Positions 9,681 through 18,624 of a stretch of DNA of 64,000 bases are shown here, piece by piece. Origin of the DNA: Prevotella melaninogenica (GTDB taxonomy: Bacteria > Bacteroidota > Bacteroidia > Bacteroidales > Bacteroidaceae). The translations under genes were made by a program, and so were the position numbers. The notes under the pieces are model-generated. The model did no database searches and was not told the origin of the DNA. It saw only the letters and a list, made by a program, of their open reading frames with translations. Position 1 is the first letter of the stretch; every line of letters starts with the position of its first letter. Location: positions 391,501-455,500 of the forward strand of contig NZ_CP072349.1 of NCBI RefSeq assembly GCF_018127965.1, written 5' to 3'.

Positions 9681-9761
9681 TAGTAAACAGGACATAGATG
9701 ATGCGCGACTGTTATCTCTTAGATCGTAACAGTCGCTTACTATATTAACAATAGGAGTCTC

Positions 9762-10259
9762 ATGAGTGGATTAGAGATTGAAAGAAAGTTCTTAGTTCAT
9801 AAGAATATGGACTGGAAAAAGCATGCAAGTAGTTGTAGTCACATACAACAAGGATATTTTGCAGCTGTCAATACCGTTCGTGTTCGTATCAGGGACGATA
9901 AGGGATATCTGACAATCAAAGGTCCATCACGTACAGGTGGGCTATCACGTTATGAGTTTGAGAAAGAGATTACACTGGAGGAAGCACAGCAATTAATGCT
10001 TTTATGTGAGCCAGGTGTGATTGATAAGCATCGCTATCTTGTCCCTTTTGAAGGTCATACCTTTGAGATAGATGAGTTTCATGGTGATAATGATGGACTC
10101 GTCTTGGCTGAGGTTGAGTTAGGAAGTGAGGATGAATCATTTGATAAGCCAGACTTTATCGGCTTAGAAGTGACGGGTAATCGCCACTTCTATAATTCCC
10201 AGATGCGTCGCAATCCATTTAAGCTTTGGCGCGATATCGTACCAGAAGAATACCGATAA
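9762..10259 (+). CDS. CYTH-domain phosphohydrolase
   Basis: 165 residues with the ExExK signature EIERKFLV at the N-terminus and further tunnel-lining basic residues (VRVRIRDDKGYLTIKGP, YEFEKEI, DKHRYLVPFEG, FEIDEF). CYTH proteins are metal-dependent triphosphate tunnel enzymes; bacterial members act on tripolyphosphate or, rarely, make cAMP. The short length without a CHAD domain fits the tripolyphosphatase-like group. Its 3' end overlaps the convergent VanZ-like gene by 41 bp. Confidence 0.88.
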   Translation: MSGLEIERKFLVHKNMDWKKHASSCSHIQQGYFAAVNTVRVRIRDDKGYLTIKGPSRTGGLSRYEFEKEITLEEAQQLMLLCEPGVIDKHRYLVPFEGHTFEIDEFHGDNDGLVLAEVELGSEDESFDKPDFIGLEVTGNRHFYNSQMRRNPFKLWRDIVPEEYR

Positions 10260-10611
10260 GCACAGCTATTGTCGAGCCAATAGCATCTGCGAAGAAGTCG
10301 AGCCATTCACCACTTCGATTTCCATTCGTACAGTAGGACTGAAGAATTTCAATGAGTCCTCCCATGATGATAGGTATCAACCAGACCCATACAACGATGA
10401 ATTGGGGGCTGGCGTGCTTTGTATTGCGTAAGTATTCGAGGCTTATACTTATGCCTAAAACTAAGTAAATAAGACTATGTGTCCACTTATCAATAAACCG
10501 AACAGAACTCAGTGGCGTTTCTGGAACAGTCATAAAACACAATATCCAAGTTCCAATTACAATAATATAACTAAATGGGTATTTAGTTAAGATGTGTTGT
10601 GTTATACTCAT
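10219..10611 (-). CDS. VanZ-like membrane protein
   Basis: 130 residues with four predicted membrane helices. The pattern is typical of VanZ-family proteins: DKWTHSLIYLVLGISISLEY (conserved D-K-x-x-H near a helix start) and IMGGLIEILQSY...GEWLDFFADAIGSTIAVLIG. VanZ of enterococci gives low-level teicoplanin resistance, but most family members are of unknown function. It converges on the CYTH gene, overlapping by 41 bp. Confidence 0.82.
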   Translation of the reverse strand: MSITQHILTKYPFSYIIVIGTWILCFMTVPETPLSSVRFIDKWTHSLIYLVLGISISLEYLRNTKHASPQFIVVWVWLIPIIMGGLIEILQSYCTNGNRSGEWLDFFADAIGSTIAVLIGILLVRYRAKA

Positions 10612-10684
10612 ATTTTACTTCTAATTTGATACAAAAGTAGATATTTTTTTCGTAAATTTGCGCATATATTCAAATCAAATTTAT

Positions 10685-12046
10685 ATGAGTGAACAAAAAA
10701 GGGCGAAGTTTGGAAGCAAGTTAGGTATGATTCTTGCCACTGCAGGCGGTGCTGTTGGTTTGGGTAATGTATGGCGTTTCCCTTATATGACAGGTCAGAA
10801 TGGTGGTGCTGCTTTCATTCTTATTTATATTGGTTGCATCTTGTTATTGGGCTTGCCTTGTATGATTAGCGAGTTCATTATCGGTCGTCATGCAGCCTCA
10901 AATACGGCACGAGCCTATACAAAGTTGTCTAATGGGAGTGCTTGGAAATGGGTTGGTTACTTAGGAGTGCTCACAGGTTTCCTCATTACGGGCTATTACG
11001 CTGTAGTTTCAGGTTGGTGTTTGCAATATGGGGCAGCCTCCGTACTGAATCATTTGCACGGTACACCAGATTATTTCAAGTCTTATTTTACAGACTTCTC
11101 TACCAATCCGTGGAAGCCTGTTTTATGGACTGTAGCTATTCTGTTTCTCACCCACTACATTATTATTCATGGTGTTAGGAATGGTATTGAGCGTGCATCA
11201 AAGATTATGATGCCAGCTCTCTTTGTGCTTTTGGTGGCTATTGTCGTTGCATCTTGCCTTCTTCCAGGCGCAAGTAAGGGAATAGAATTCCTGCTGAAGC
11301 CCGACTTCAGTAAGGTAACAGGCGATGTATTCTTGGGCGCTTTAGGACAATCATTCTATTCGATGAGTATTGCGATGGGGTGTATCTGTACATACGCCTC
11401 TTATTATAGTCGTCATACAAAGTTGTTGAACTCAGCAGTACAGATTGGTATCATTGACACCTGCGTTGCTATTCTTGCAGGTCTGATGATTTTCCCAGCA
11501 GCATTCTCAGTGGGAGTAAGTCCTGATAGCGGACCATCTCTTATCTTCATCACCCTTCCAAATGTCTTTGAGCAGGCCTTTGCGAGTATGCCTATAGTTG
11601 GCTATATCATTTCAATGGCATTCTATCTGTTGCTTTCAATGGCAGCGTTGACCTCATTGATATCCCTACACGAAGTGAGTACAGCCTTCTTCCAAGAGGA
11701 GTTGCACATCAGCCGTCCACGTGCTGCAATGATAGTTACGGTTGGATGTTCGCTTATTGGTGCAGTCTGCTCGCTTTCATTGGGCGAATGGAGTTTCCTT
11801 AAGGTGGCAGGTGTTGACCTCTTTGATGTCTTCGACTTTGTGACAGGACAAATCTTCCTACCTATAGGAGGACTTCTCACCTGTCTGTTCATAGGCTGGT
11901 ATGTACCAAAGAAACTGGTGAAGGACGAGTTTACTAACTGGGGAACCACACGTGGTATCTTCTTTGGTACCTATTACTTCCTCATCCGTTTTGTTTGTCC
12001 ATTGGCTATTCTCGCAATCTTCCTACATCAGTTAGGCGTGTTCTAA
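10685..12046 (+). CDS. Sodium-dependent transporter, NSS/SNF family
   Basis: About 453 residues, 11-12 membrane helices. TM1 carries the neurotransmitter:sodium symporter signature GGAVGLGNVWRFPYMTGQNGG, which holds the sodium and substrate sites. Bacterial members import amino acids with sodium. I chose the ATG at 10685 because TAAATTTG, a -7 box, lies at about 10652-10659, so an upstream ATG at 10658 would sit in the promoter. The next gene starts 240 bp later; that gap contains a CCCTTCTCC...GGAGAGGG hairpin near 12116-12135. Confidence 0.92.
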   Translation: MSEQKRAKFGSKLGMILATAGGAVGLGNVWRFPYMTGQNGGAAFILIYIGCILLLGLPCMISEFIIGRHAASNTARAYTKLSNGSAWKWVGYLGVLTGFLITGYYAVVSGWCLQYGAASVLNHLHGTPDYFKSYFTDFSTNPWKPVLWTVAILFLTHYIIIHGVRNGIERASKIMMPALFVLLVAIVVASCLLPGASKGIEFLLKPDFSKVTGDVFLGALGQSFYSMSIAMGCICTYASYYSRHTKLLNSAVQIGIIDTCVAILAGLMIFPAAFSVGVSPDSGPSLIFITLPNVFEQAFASMPIVGYIISMAFYLLLSMAALTSLISLHEVSTAFFQEELHISRPRAAMIVTVGCSLIGAVCSLSLGEWSFLKVAGVDLFDVFDFVTGQIFLPIGGLLTCLFIGWYVPKKLVKDEFTNWGTTRGIFFGTYYFLIRFVCPLAILAIFLHQLGVF

Positions 12047-12285
12047 GCCATTAGATATGCAATTTTCCTCTATCTTCTCTACCTTTGAAAAGTATGAGAA
12101 GAAATCCGATACCAACCCTTCTCCAATAGGAGAGGGGGAAGGGTAAGATAAAAGGAGTATTAACTTCCAATATTAATTTACAACCTATTATCACCAACTA
12201 ATACTTAATAATCCTCTAACCCTCCCTTAAATCTATAATGATTTCTTCTTTTGAAGGATTCATCAGAGTTTAAACACTGTATACT

Positions 12286-13257
12286 ATGAACCTAAAATCA
12301 ATTTTCTATCTCCATCGTTCCGATCGAAAAGTGCTGTTGCTACTCTTGCTGTTTATCGTTGGTAGCATTGGTTTGATTATCTTTGTTGGCAATCAAACAA
12401 CGGAAACTTCTGCTGTGAAAAGTGATAGTATAAGTAAGAATAACCCCACTTCTTTCTCCCGTAAAGCGCAACTCCCAGAAGTTGAAACGGCAGAAGGTAA
12501 ACACCTATTTCCTTTCGATCCAAACACAGCTACAGCCGAAGAGTTGCAGCAGTTGGGCTTAGCTCCTTTCCAAGTGCGTAATATCATCAAGTATCGTTCT
12601 AAAGGAGGAGTCTATCGCTCACCGATGGATTTCGCCCGCCTTTATGGTCTTACGCGCAAACAGTATCGAGCGTTAGAACCCTATATAACGATTGGCGATG
12701 ATTACGAACCAGCCTCCACCCTTGCCTCTGTACAAGCTTATATTGCTCAAAAAGAAGCTGACAAACAGGCTGCTCATGCTGCTTATGAAGCTTATAAGGC
12801 GCAAAACACGTATAAACCTAATAAAGGTAATGACCGTGACACCCTCCGCTACCCATTGAAACTGAAAGCAGGTGAACATATCAACCTCGTTACGGCTGAC
12901 ACAACCCAGCTAAAGAAGATTCCGGGTATTGGCTCAGGGTGGGCGCGTGCCATTCTTAACTATGGTAAACGATTAGGTGGATATGTGGCTGTGGGACAAC
13001 TGCAAGAGATTGAAGGATTCCCAGAAGAAACCCTACCTTACTTCTCTATCGCTAACCCACAGACGGAGAAGATAAACCTAAATACTGCAACTCTCGCACA
13101 ACTTCGTAAGCATCCTTATGTGAATTTCTATCAGGCTAAGGCTATTTGTGACTATAGACGACTGAAAGGAAAACTAACCAATCTCTCACAACTCCACTTA
13201 TTAAAAGACTTTACGCCCGAAGCAATCGAACGTCTGCGTCCGTATGTCGCGTTTTAA
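12286..13257 (+). CDS. Membrane-anchored helix-hairpin-helix protein
   Basis: 323 residues. One N-terminal membrane anchor (KVLLLLLLFIVGSIGLIIFVG) is followed by three ComEA-like HhH units: FDPNTATAEELQQLGL..., INLVTADTTQLKKIPGIGSGWARAI... and INLNTATLAQLRKHPYVNFYQAKAI.... ComEA proteins bind double-stranded DNA during uptake, so a surface or periplasmic DNA-binding role is possible. Three HhH copies in one anchored protein is typical of Bacteroidota homologues. It stands alone on its strand. Confidence 0.85.
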   Translation: MNLKSIFYLHRSDRKVLLLLLLFIVGSIGLIIFVGNQTTETSAVKSDSISKNNPTSFSRKAQLPEVETAEGKHLFPFDPNTATAEELQQLGLAPFQVRNIIKYRSKGGVYRSPMDFARLYGLTRKQYRALEPYITIGDDYEPASTLASVQAYIAQKEADKQAAHAAYEAYKAQNTYKPNKGNDRDTLRYPLKLKAGEHINLVTADTTQLKKIPGIGSGWARAILNYGKRLGGYVAVGQLQEIEGFPEETLPYFSIANPQTEKINLNTATLAQLRKHPYVNFYQAKAICDYRRLKGKLTNLSQLHLLKDFTPEAIERLRPYVAF

Positions 13258-13330
13258 GTAGTCATGTTTTATAAGCGATTGTAAGGTTCTGATAGAAACT
13301 CTTTACTATCTTTTTTCGTTGTGTTGATGC

Positions 13331-13371
13331 TCCGCACCATTGGTGCTCACCATCCGCACCAATGGTGCGGG
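13331..13371. repeat. GCACCATTGGTGC-family palindromic repeat
   Basis: Two tandem palindromes: GCACCATTGGTGC at 13334-13346 and GCACCAATGGTGC at 13356-13368, separated by TCACCATCC. It lies between the HhH gene and murF. Confidence 0.75.
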
Positions 13372-13492
13372 GCGTTAATTCCCTTGCTATCTATCATTGT
13401 GTAGAATCTAATAGCAATCACTCCAACTGCTTGAAGATGATTTCTGATTATAAAAAAGACATTTATTGCTTTGCATTGTCTTTCATTTAGCT

Positions 13493-13500
13493 TACCTTTG
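13493..13500 (+). promoter_or_regulatory. -7 box for murF (TACCTTTG)
   Basis: Good TAnnTTTG match, 22 bp upstream of the ATG at 13523; it rules out the ATG at 13466 as the start. Confidence 0.6.
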
Positions 13501-13522
13501 CACAAAGAATAAAGTAAACGCA

Positions 13523-14845
13523 ATGGATATACAGGAGATTTACAAGATTTACCAAGCGCACCCTATCGTGACTACAGACAGCCGTAACTGTCCTGAAGGA
13601 AGTATTTTCGTGGCATTGAAGGGAGTATCATTCGATGGTAATAAGTTTGCTGAAGCAGCCTTAGAAAAGGGCTGTAGCTATGCAATCATTGACGAAAAAG
13701 AATATGCAAAGGCTGGCGATGAGCGTTATATCCTCGTTGATGATGCCCTTGTAACTTATAAGGAGTTGGCACGCGAGCATCGTCGTCAGTTCTCAATCCC
13801 TGTGATTGGTATTACAGGAACAAACGGAAAGACGACAAGCAAAGAACTTATCTCTGCCGTATTGGCTGAGAAGTTTAATGTACATCATACCGAGGCGAAT
13901 TATAACAACGATGTAGGTGTGCCTCGTACGTTGTTAGATATTCGTCCAGAACATGAGATTGCGGTTATCGAGATGGGTGCTTCTCACCCTGGTGACATTG
14001 AGAAGTTGGTTACATACGTAGAGCCAACTTGCGGTTTGATTACTAATGTTGGTCGTGCACATCTTCAGGGTTTTGGTAGTTTTGAGGGAGTAAAGAAAAC
14101 AAAGGGTGAGCTTTATGATTTCCTAAAAGCGCATGGTTGTTTACTGTTCCTCAACGAGAGCAATCCCGATTTGACGGAAATGGCAGAGCAGCGAGCGTTT
14201 GATCGTATCATAACTTATGGACAAGATGAGACTGCTGATGTGCAAGGATATGTTGTTAGCTGTGCTCCGTGTTTGAAGTTTGAGTGGCAGTCATCAAGCC
14301 TTAACACCCATCACCCATCACCCACCATCTACGAAGTCCAGACCCATCTCATTGGTTCTTACAACTTAGATAATATGCTGGCAGCCATTGCTATTGGTCT
14401 TCACTTTGGTGTTACGCCACAGCAAATCAACTATGCTCTGGAGAATTATGTGCCTCATAACAATCGTTCTCAGCTCACTGAGACAGCACATAACAAACTT
14501 ATTGTGGATGCTTACAACGCTAATCCATCCAGTATGGCTGCTGCGATAGAGAACTTCCAACTGATGGAGGTAGAGAATAAGATGGCTATCCTCGGTGATA
14601 TGCGTGAGCTTGGAGATGCGTCTGCAGAAGAACATCAGAAGGTTGTAGAGTTGCTTAAGGCTACAGACATCCGTAATGTGTGGCTTGTTGGAGAGGAGTT
14701 TGGAAAGACACAAACCGACTTCCGCAAGTTCCGCGACATTGATGAGGTGAAAAAGGAGATAGCTCTTCATCGTCCAGAGGATCATTATATCTTGATAAAA
14801 GGTAGTAATGGCATCAAGCTTTTTGAGCTTCCAGCCTTGCTCTAA
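13523..14845 (+). CDS. murF: UDP-N-acetylmuramoyl-tripeptide--D-alanyl-D-alanine ligase
   Basis: About 440 residues. MurF adds D-Ala-D-Ala to the UDP-MurNAc tripeptide, the last cytoplasmic step of the peptidoglycan precursor. Visible features: N-terminal substrate domain (TDSRNCPEGSIFVALKGVSFDGN), Mur-ligase P-loop GITGTNGKTTSKEL, HTEANYNNDVGVPRTLL, IEMGASHPGDIEKL and the C-terminal DAYNANPSSM. An odd insert, NTHHPSPTI, near residue 265 is encoded by ACACCCATCACCCATCACCC, the reverse complement of the intergenic TGGGTGATGGGTGT repeat, so a repeat seems to have been absorbed in frame into a loop. Start set by the -7 box at 13493. Confidence 0.95.
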   Translation: MDIQEIYKIYQAHPIVTTDSRNCPEGSIFVALKGVSFDGNKFAEAALEKGCSYAIIDEKEYAKAGDERYILVDDALVTYKELAREHRRQFSIPVIGITGTNGKTTSKELISAVLAEKFNVHHTEANYNNDVGVPRTLLDIRPEHEIAVIEMGASHPGDIEKLVTYVEPTCGLITNVGRAHLQGFGSFEGVKKTKGELYDFLKAHGCLLFLNESNPDLTEMAEQRAFDRIITYGQDETADVQGYVVSCAPCLKFEWQSSSLNTHHPSPTIYEVQTHLIGSYNLDNMLAAIAIGLHFGVTPQQINYALENYVPHNNRSQLTETAHNKLIVDAYNANPSSMAAAIENFQLMEVENKMAILGDMRELGDASAEEHQKVVELLKATDIRNVWLVGEEFGKTQTDFRKFRDIDEVKKEIALHRPEDHYILIKGSNGIKLFELPALL

Positions 14846-14894
14846 CAAGAAAGAAAAACGGCGAGAAAGTTTGTGTTAGTTCCGAGAAAATAAT

Positions 14895-14902
14895 TAACTT
14901 TG
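14895..14902 (+). promoter_or_regulatory. -7 box for tRNA-Pro (TAACTTTG)
   Basis: TAnnTTTG match with TTTG about 20 bp upstream; the tRNA begins 18 bp downstream of the box. Confidence 0.55.
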
Positions 14903-14920
14903 CACTTACTTTTAAGCTAT

Positions 14921-14993
14921 CGGGATGTAGCGCAGTTGGTAGCGCACTACGTTCGGGACGTAGGGGTCGCCAGTTCGACTCTGGTCATCCCGA
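14921..14993 (+). tRNA. tRNA-Pro (anticodon CGG)
   Basis: Full cloverleaf: acceptor CGGGATG/CATCCCG, D stem GCGC/GCGC, anticodon stem CTACG/CGTAG with loop TTCGGGA (CGG at the centre, reading CCG proline codons), T stem GCCAG/CTGGT with loop TTCGACT, discriminator A. CCA is not encoded. Its 3' end is the attachment site of the adjacent element, and the tRNA is left complete by the integration. Confidence 0.96.
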
Positions 14994-14994
14994 C
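14980..14994 (+). other. attL (15-bp core at tRNA-Pro 3' end)
   Basis: TCTGGTCATCCCGAC overlaps the T-stem and acceptor strand of tRNA-Pro and matches attR at 47798-47812 exactly. Confidence 0.9.
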
Positions 14995-15039
14995 TAAAAT
15001 AAATCGAAGATACTGAACTTCAAGTAATTATCTTTGGTC

Positions 15040-15106
15040 GTCGGTGAAGTGGTCGGCGAAAAGTCGGTGAACTTTAATTTAATAGAACAAACAGTATTCA
15101 ATAGGG
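15040..15106. promoter_or_regulatory. Left-end arm sites of the element
   Basis: GTCGGTGAA at 15040, GTCGGCGAA at 15052 and GTCGGTGAA at 15063 are spaced 11-12 bp, one helical turn. TATTCAATAGGG at 15095-15106 has its exact reverse complement at 47751-47762 near the right end, where GTCGGTGAA also recurs. Probably integrase or excisionase binding sites. Confidence 0.6.
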
Positions 15107-15127
15107 CATTTCACGCAAAAGTTAGAA

Positions 15128-16318
15128 ATGCCTAAAAAAAATTTTTCTTCAAAAAACAGACAAACGGCTATTAATGAGATTGTAGGATGGAAAACACCTA
15201 AGTTTCATCAAGCCTCTGAATGTTATGTATCTCTTTCTGCATTTGACCCAGAGAGAGGGAAGTTTCGTATAAAGAAGTTTATGCTCGACCATGTCAAAGG
15301 TAAGCGTAATCAAAGAGAATATGGTGAAGCCCTTATAAAAAGGTTGACTGAAAAACTTATGCAAGGTTGGAATCCGTGGGTGGAACTCGTACAACCTCTT
15401 GAGTACACATCATTCGATGATGTGTGCACAAAGTACGAGGCTTATCTATTCAAACTCCTTAAGGAACACAACATGCGAGAAGAGTCTGTTGTATCGTATT
15501 GCAGTAGGATTAAGATACTGAAAGAGTGGAAGGAAAAGCAGAACGTCAATCTGTATTACACTTATCAATTCGATAGCAAGATGGTAGGGCAATTCTTAGA
15601 GTATGTTTTTGTTGATAGAAACAACACGTTAAGAACGAGAAACAATTACCTCTCTTGGATTAAGACGTTCTGTAAGTATCTATTGGAGCGAGGCTATATA
15701 TCTTCAGACCCTACAGAACACTTTTCAATCGTGCAGCGTCGAGGTCAGCTTAAGAACCGCGATGTTATTCCTGATGATGTCCTGGAGCGAATAAAAGGGT
15801 GGTTGATGATGCACAACAAGCATTACCTGCTTGCCTGCTATATTCTACATTATTTATTCGTGCGCCCAAAAGAGATGAGTTATATTAAGGTAGGAGACTT
15901 TAATATTGCAAAGAAAACATTATATCTTCACGGTTCAATAGCAAAGAATCATAACGATACTCTCTTAACGCTTCCTGATCATGTCATTAAATTAATGATA
16001 GACCTGCACATCTTCGATAGTCCAGGACAGTACTTTCTCTTTAGTAACGATTTCAAACCAGGAAAGGAACGAAGAACAGAAAAGGCGTTCAGAGATTACT
16101 GGAGTCGTTATATTCGTACTAATCTGAATCTGACTGACAGATACAAATTCTACAGTCTCAAGGACACGGGTTTCACGAACATGCTGCGTGCTAACACCGA
16201 TATACTTACTGTGAGAGACCAGGCACGACATTCATCGATATTGATTACAGACATATACACTCCCAAGGATATTCAGCAGGCTAATCAACTGCTATTAAAT
16301 TACAAGGGAGTGCTTTAA
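15128..16318 (+). CDS. Tyrosine-recombinase-like protein with degenerate active site
   Basis: About 396 residues with the layout of a tyrosine recombinase: an N-terminal arm/SAM-like domain, then a catalytic-type domain. The box I arginine region reads FVRPKEMSYIKVGDF and the final tyrosine is at about 377 (ITDIYTP). However the usual H-x-x-R is Y342-S-L-K345 and the LGH motif is ARHSS, so two of the catalytic residues are changed. Bacteroidota elements often carry such variants next to a normal integrase. It may be a weak recombinase, a directionality partner or a DNA-binding architectural protein. A canonical recombinase follows 65 bp downstream on the same strand. Confidence 0.8.
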   Translation: MPKKNFSSKNRQTAINEIVGWKTPKFHQASECYVSLSAFDPERGKFRIKKFMLDHVKGKRNQREYGEALIKRLTEKLMQGWNPWVELVQPLEYTSFDDVCTKYEAYLFKLLKEHNMREESVVSYCSRIKILKEWKEKQNVNLYYTYQFDSKMVGQFLEYVFVDRNNTLRTRNNYLSWIKTFCKYLLERGYISSDPTEHFSIVQRRGQLKNRDVIPDDVLERIKGWLMMHNKHYLLACYILHYLFVRPKEMSYIKVGDFNIAKKTLYLHGSIAKNHNDTLLTLPDHVIKLMIDLHIFDSPGQYFLFSNDFKPGKERRTEKAFRDYWSRYIRTNLNLTDRYKFYSLKDTGFTNMLRANTDILTVRDQARHSSILITDIYTPKDIQQANQLLLNYKGVL

Positions 16319-16382
16319 TACTTTTAAAAGCAGGGATGTAGGATGGATATATGCCGTCCTACTGTCCATCTTTCCTACAATT

Positions 16383-17384
16383 ATGAATATACAGAACATC
16401 CTCCGAGAGCTTAGTAATGAATTAAAAGGGCACAATGCACTAATACAGATACAAGTAGATGGGCAATACGTCATCAAGCATATTGGTGACGTCAACAAAT
16501 TGGTAGACAACCCTACTCTGATTGCATACAAGGAGGATAGTTCTTTCCTTGACTGGATGAAAAGTGAGATTGATAAGGAAACATATACAGCTGGGACGAT
16601 TGCGAATCATAAGGCTGCGCTGGCAGTGCTAAAGCGATATAAGGAAGATATGACCTTCACTCAGGTTGATTACAAATGTATATGCGATTTTGAGAACTTC
16701 TTGAAAGGTGCTGGGTATGCGATAAACACTATTGCAAAGTTTATGAAGATTTTTCGTCGATTCGTTAATCTTGCTATCGACGAGGAACTGATGACAGTCT
16801 ATCCTTTTCGCAAGTATCACATAAAAACAGAGAATGTACAGAAGCAATCACTGACAGAAAGAGAACTGAGGAAGATAGAAGATAAGGAGGAGAAGGAAGA
16901 ATTGACAGAAGAGGAGAGAAAGGTAGTTAAAGGTTTTCTATTCAGCGTCTATTCAGGTCTTCGATTCTCGGATATCGTGCAAGTAACTAAGCAGCACATT
17001 AAGAATATCTATAGAAATAAGTGGATTGTGATGCGAATGCAGAAGACTGACCACGAGGTGAGAATACCTATCTCTAAGATGTTTGGAGGTAAGGCTGCTG
17101 CAATGGTACAAGAGAACAAGACAACTACAGGTAAACTCTTTCAACTACCTTGTAACGCTCGCTGCAACCTGGTACTGAAACGTGTGCTTAAGCGATTCAA
17201 TATACATAGGCACATTACTTTTCATTGTGCCAGGCATACGTGCGCTACGGTGCTATTGAGTAAGGGAGTGAGCTTACCTATCATACAACACATATTAGGG
17301 CATCAGAGCATTAAGACTACTCAGGTGTATTCTGCTGTGAAAGACACAACGATTAATAAGGAGATACGAAGAGCGTTTAGGTAA
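16383..17384 (+). CDS. Tyrosine recombinase / phage integrase
   Basis: 333 residues with the full catalytic set: R194 (SGLRFSDI), H281-x-x-R284 (HCARHT), H307 (LGHQS) and nucleophile Y316. A SAM-like core-binding domain occupies about residues 50-145. This is the likely enzyme for integration into and excision from tRNA-Pro, through TCTGGTCATCCCGAC. The 65-bp gap before it contains GCCGTCCTACTGTCC...TTCCTACAATTA, closely like the repeat region at 41192-41218, so the two loci may share a regulator or recombination protein. Confidence 0.93.
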   Translation: MNIQNILRELSNELKGHNALIQIQVDGQYVIKHIGDVNKLVDNPTLIAYKEDSSFLDWMKSEIDKETYTAGTIANHKAALAVLKRYKEDMTFTQVDYKCICDFENFLKGAGYAINTIAKFMKIFRRFVNLAIDEELMTVYPFRKYHIKTENVQKQSLTERELRKIEDKEEKEELTEEERKVVKGFLFSVYSGLRFSDIVQVTKQHIKNIYRNKWIVMRMQKTDHEVRIPISKMFGGKAAAMVQENKTTTGKLFQLPCNARCNLVLKRVLKRFNIHRHITFHCARHTCATVLLSKGVSLPIIQHILGHQSIKTTQVYSAVKDTTINKEIRRAFR

Positions 17385-17397
17385 GGGTTCCATCGGG

Positions 17398-17460
17398 ACA
17401 GAAGGAGCCTTGAAATATTTATATACGAATATCATGCCTTGCCTCCTTTCTGTTTCTTTT
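17398..17460 (+). terminator. Terminator after the integrase
   Basis: ACAGAAGGAG (17398-17407) pairs with CTCCTTTCTGT (17443-17453) with one bulge, followed by T-rich TTCTTTT. It overlaps the ancestral 3' end of the interrupted membrane gene on the other strand. Confidence 0.5.
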
Positions 17461-17489
17461 CTGATTTGTTCATACGATAAACTAAGTAG

Positions 17490-18624
17490 GTAACTATTCA
17501 GCGATAATAGATATATAAGTGCATATCAATTTCTCAAACCTTAAATAAGGCTTGAATCGCATTATATGGAGTTTTGTCGTGCTTCTTAGCTGTTTCTACA
17601 ATCGAATGAAGTTCAAGGAAAGCGTCTGCTCCGAAGTCTGAACGAAAAGCACAGGAGTTCTTCAGTTTGATTTTTAGCTTGCGTATTCCCCTTTCGCTTC
17701 CATTATTGTCAAATGGTATCATCGGATTTTCGAGGAAATTGAAAATGTAATCTCTGCATTTGACCAAGCCTTTTCTGAACGTAATAAACTTTTTACCAAG
17801 CTCCTCTATATTCTGTTTGATCAGATTGTCTAAACGTTCAATCCATGATACCTTGTCTATAACGTCGTTCGGATTGGTATTCCGCTCGTGAATGGCTTCA
17901 CGGAACAGATTGGTTACTTTCCCAGACCACTCTTGCTCAGTGTTCAACTCTGAGAGATATTGCAGTTCGCGGAGTAAGTGTGCAAGACAAACCTGGTTCT
18001 TGCATACCATCACATAGTGTCGGATTTCCCTGATTACGGGCTTCAACTCTGGAATGGAAATAACCTGCGTCACATAATCAAGCACACGTTCTGTATCTGA
18101 TAAAGATTCTCCGCAACGAGTACAATAGTTGGGTACCTCATCAATTATCTCGTCAGGTATGGAAGAGCAAGGCAGCTTGTGTCCATCATGTCCCTTTTGT
18201 CCTCCCGGCTTCTTACCACTTGGCTTACGGAGGCTTCGCGTTCTTCTGATAACCTCATCCTTTATACGCTCCTTGCTTGGCGGAGTGCTACTGTTATTAG
18301 AGTTTTTGTCAGGATTTTCATACTTAGCCAAGCGTTCCTGTAAGTTTATAAGTTCCGTATCTTTCTTGCGAATTTCAAGGTTCAGAGCATTTATGTTACG
18401 GTTCAATTTAATAATCTCGGCATACTGCTGATTAACAGTTGCACGCAATAATCGCATCTCTTCCGTCATGCCTTGTAATACTTTTGATATATCCGTAACC
18501 TGCTCTTTCATAGGTATAAAGGTACAAAGAAAAACTGAAATACGCAAGAAAAACATCTTTATAGCCTTTATACGAAGATTTTAGAGGAGAGAATACAGAC
18601 TGAACAATACCGCTGAATAGTTAC
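17490..18624 (-). mobile_element. IS66-family deletion derivative (1135 bp)
   Basis: Ends are the inverted repeat GTAACTATTCAGCG (17490-17503) and its complement (18611-18624), flanked by an exact 8-bp duplication CTAAGTAG (17482-17489 and 18625-18632). Eight-base duplication and GTAA ends fit IS66. Only a deleted tnpC-type frame remains; tnpA and tnpB are absent. It could move only if a full IS66 relative supplies transposase. It landed in the small membrane-protein gene. Confidence 0.85.
17534..18511 (-). pseudogene. IS66 transposase (TnpC) with internal deletion
   Basis: About 325 residues against roughly 510-550 for a complete TnpC. The N-terminal leucine-rich coiled coil, NNSSTPPSKE linker, KPGGQKGHDGH basic motif and zinc-finger cysteines (CTRCGE) are present. 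Near base 17995 the reading jumps in frame from YVMVCKN directly to the late VCLAHLLRELQYL segment. The missing 170 or so residues include catalytic Asp residues of the DDE core, so the protein should be inactive. The C-terminal NNGSERGIRKLKIKLKNSCAFRS is intact. Start chosen at 18511 (MKEQVTDI). Confidence 0.85.

Noticed and set aside
13258..13330. Small plus-strand gene between the HhH gene and murF
   Set aside because: No frame with a start signal; only repeats and the murF promoter were found.
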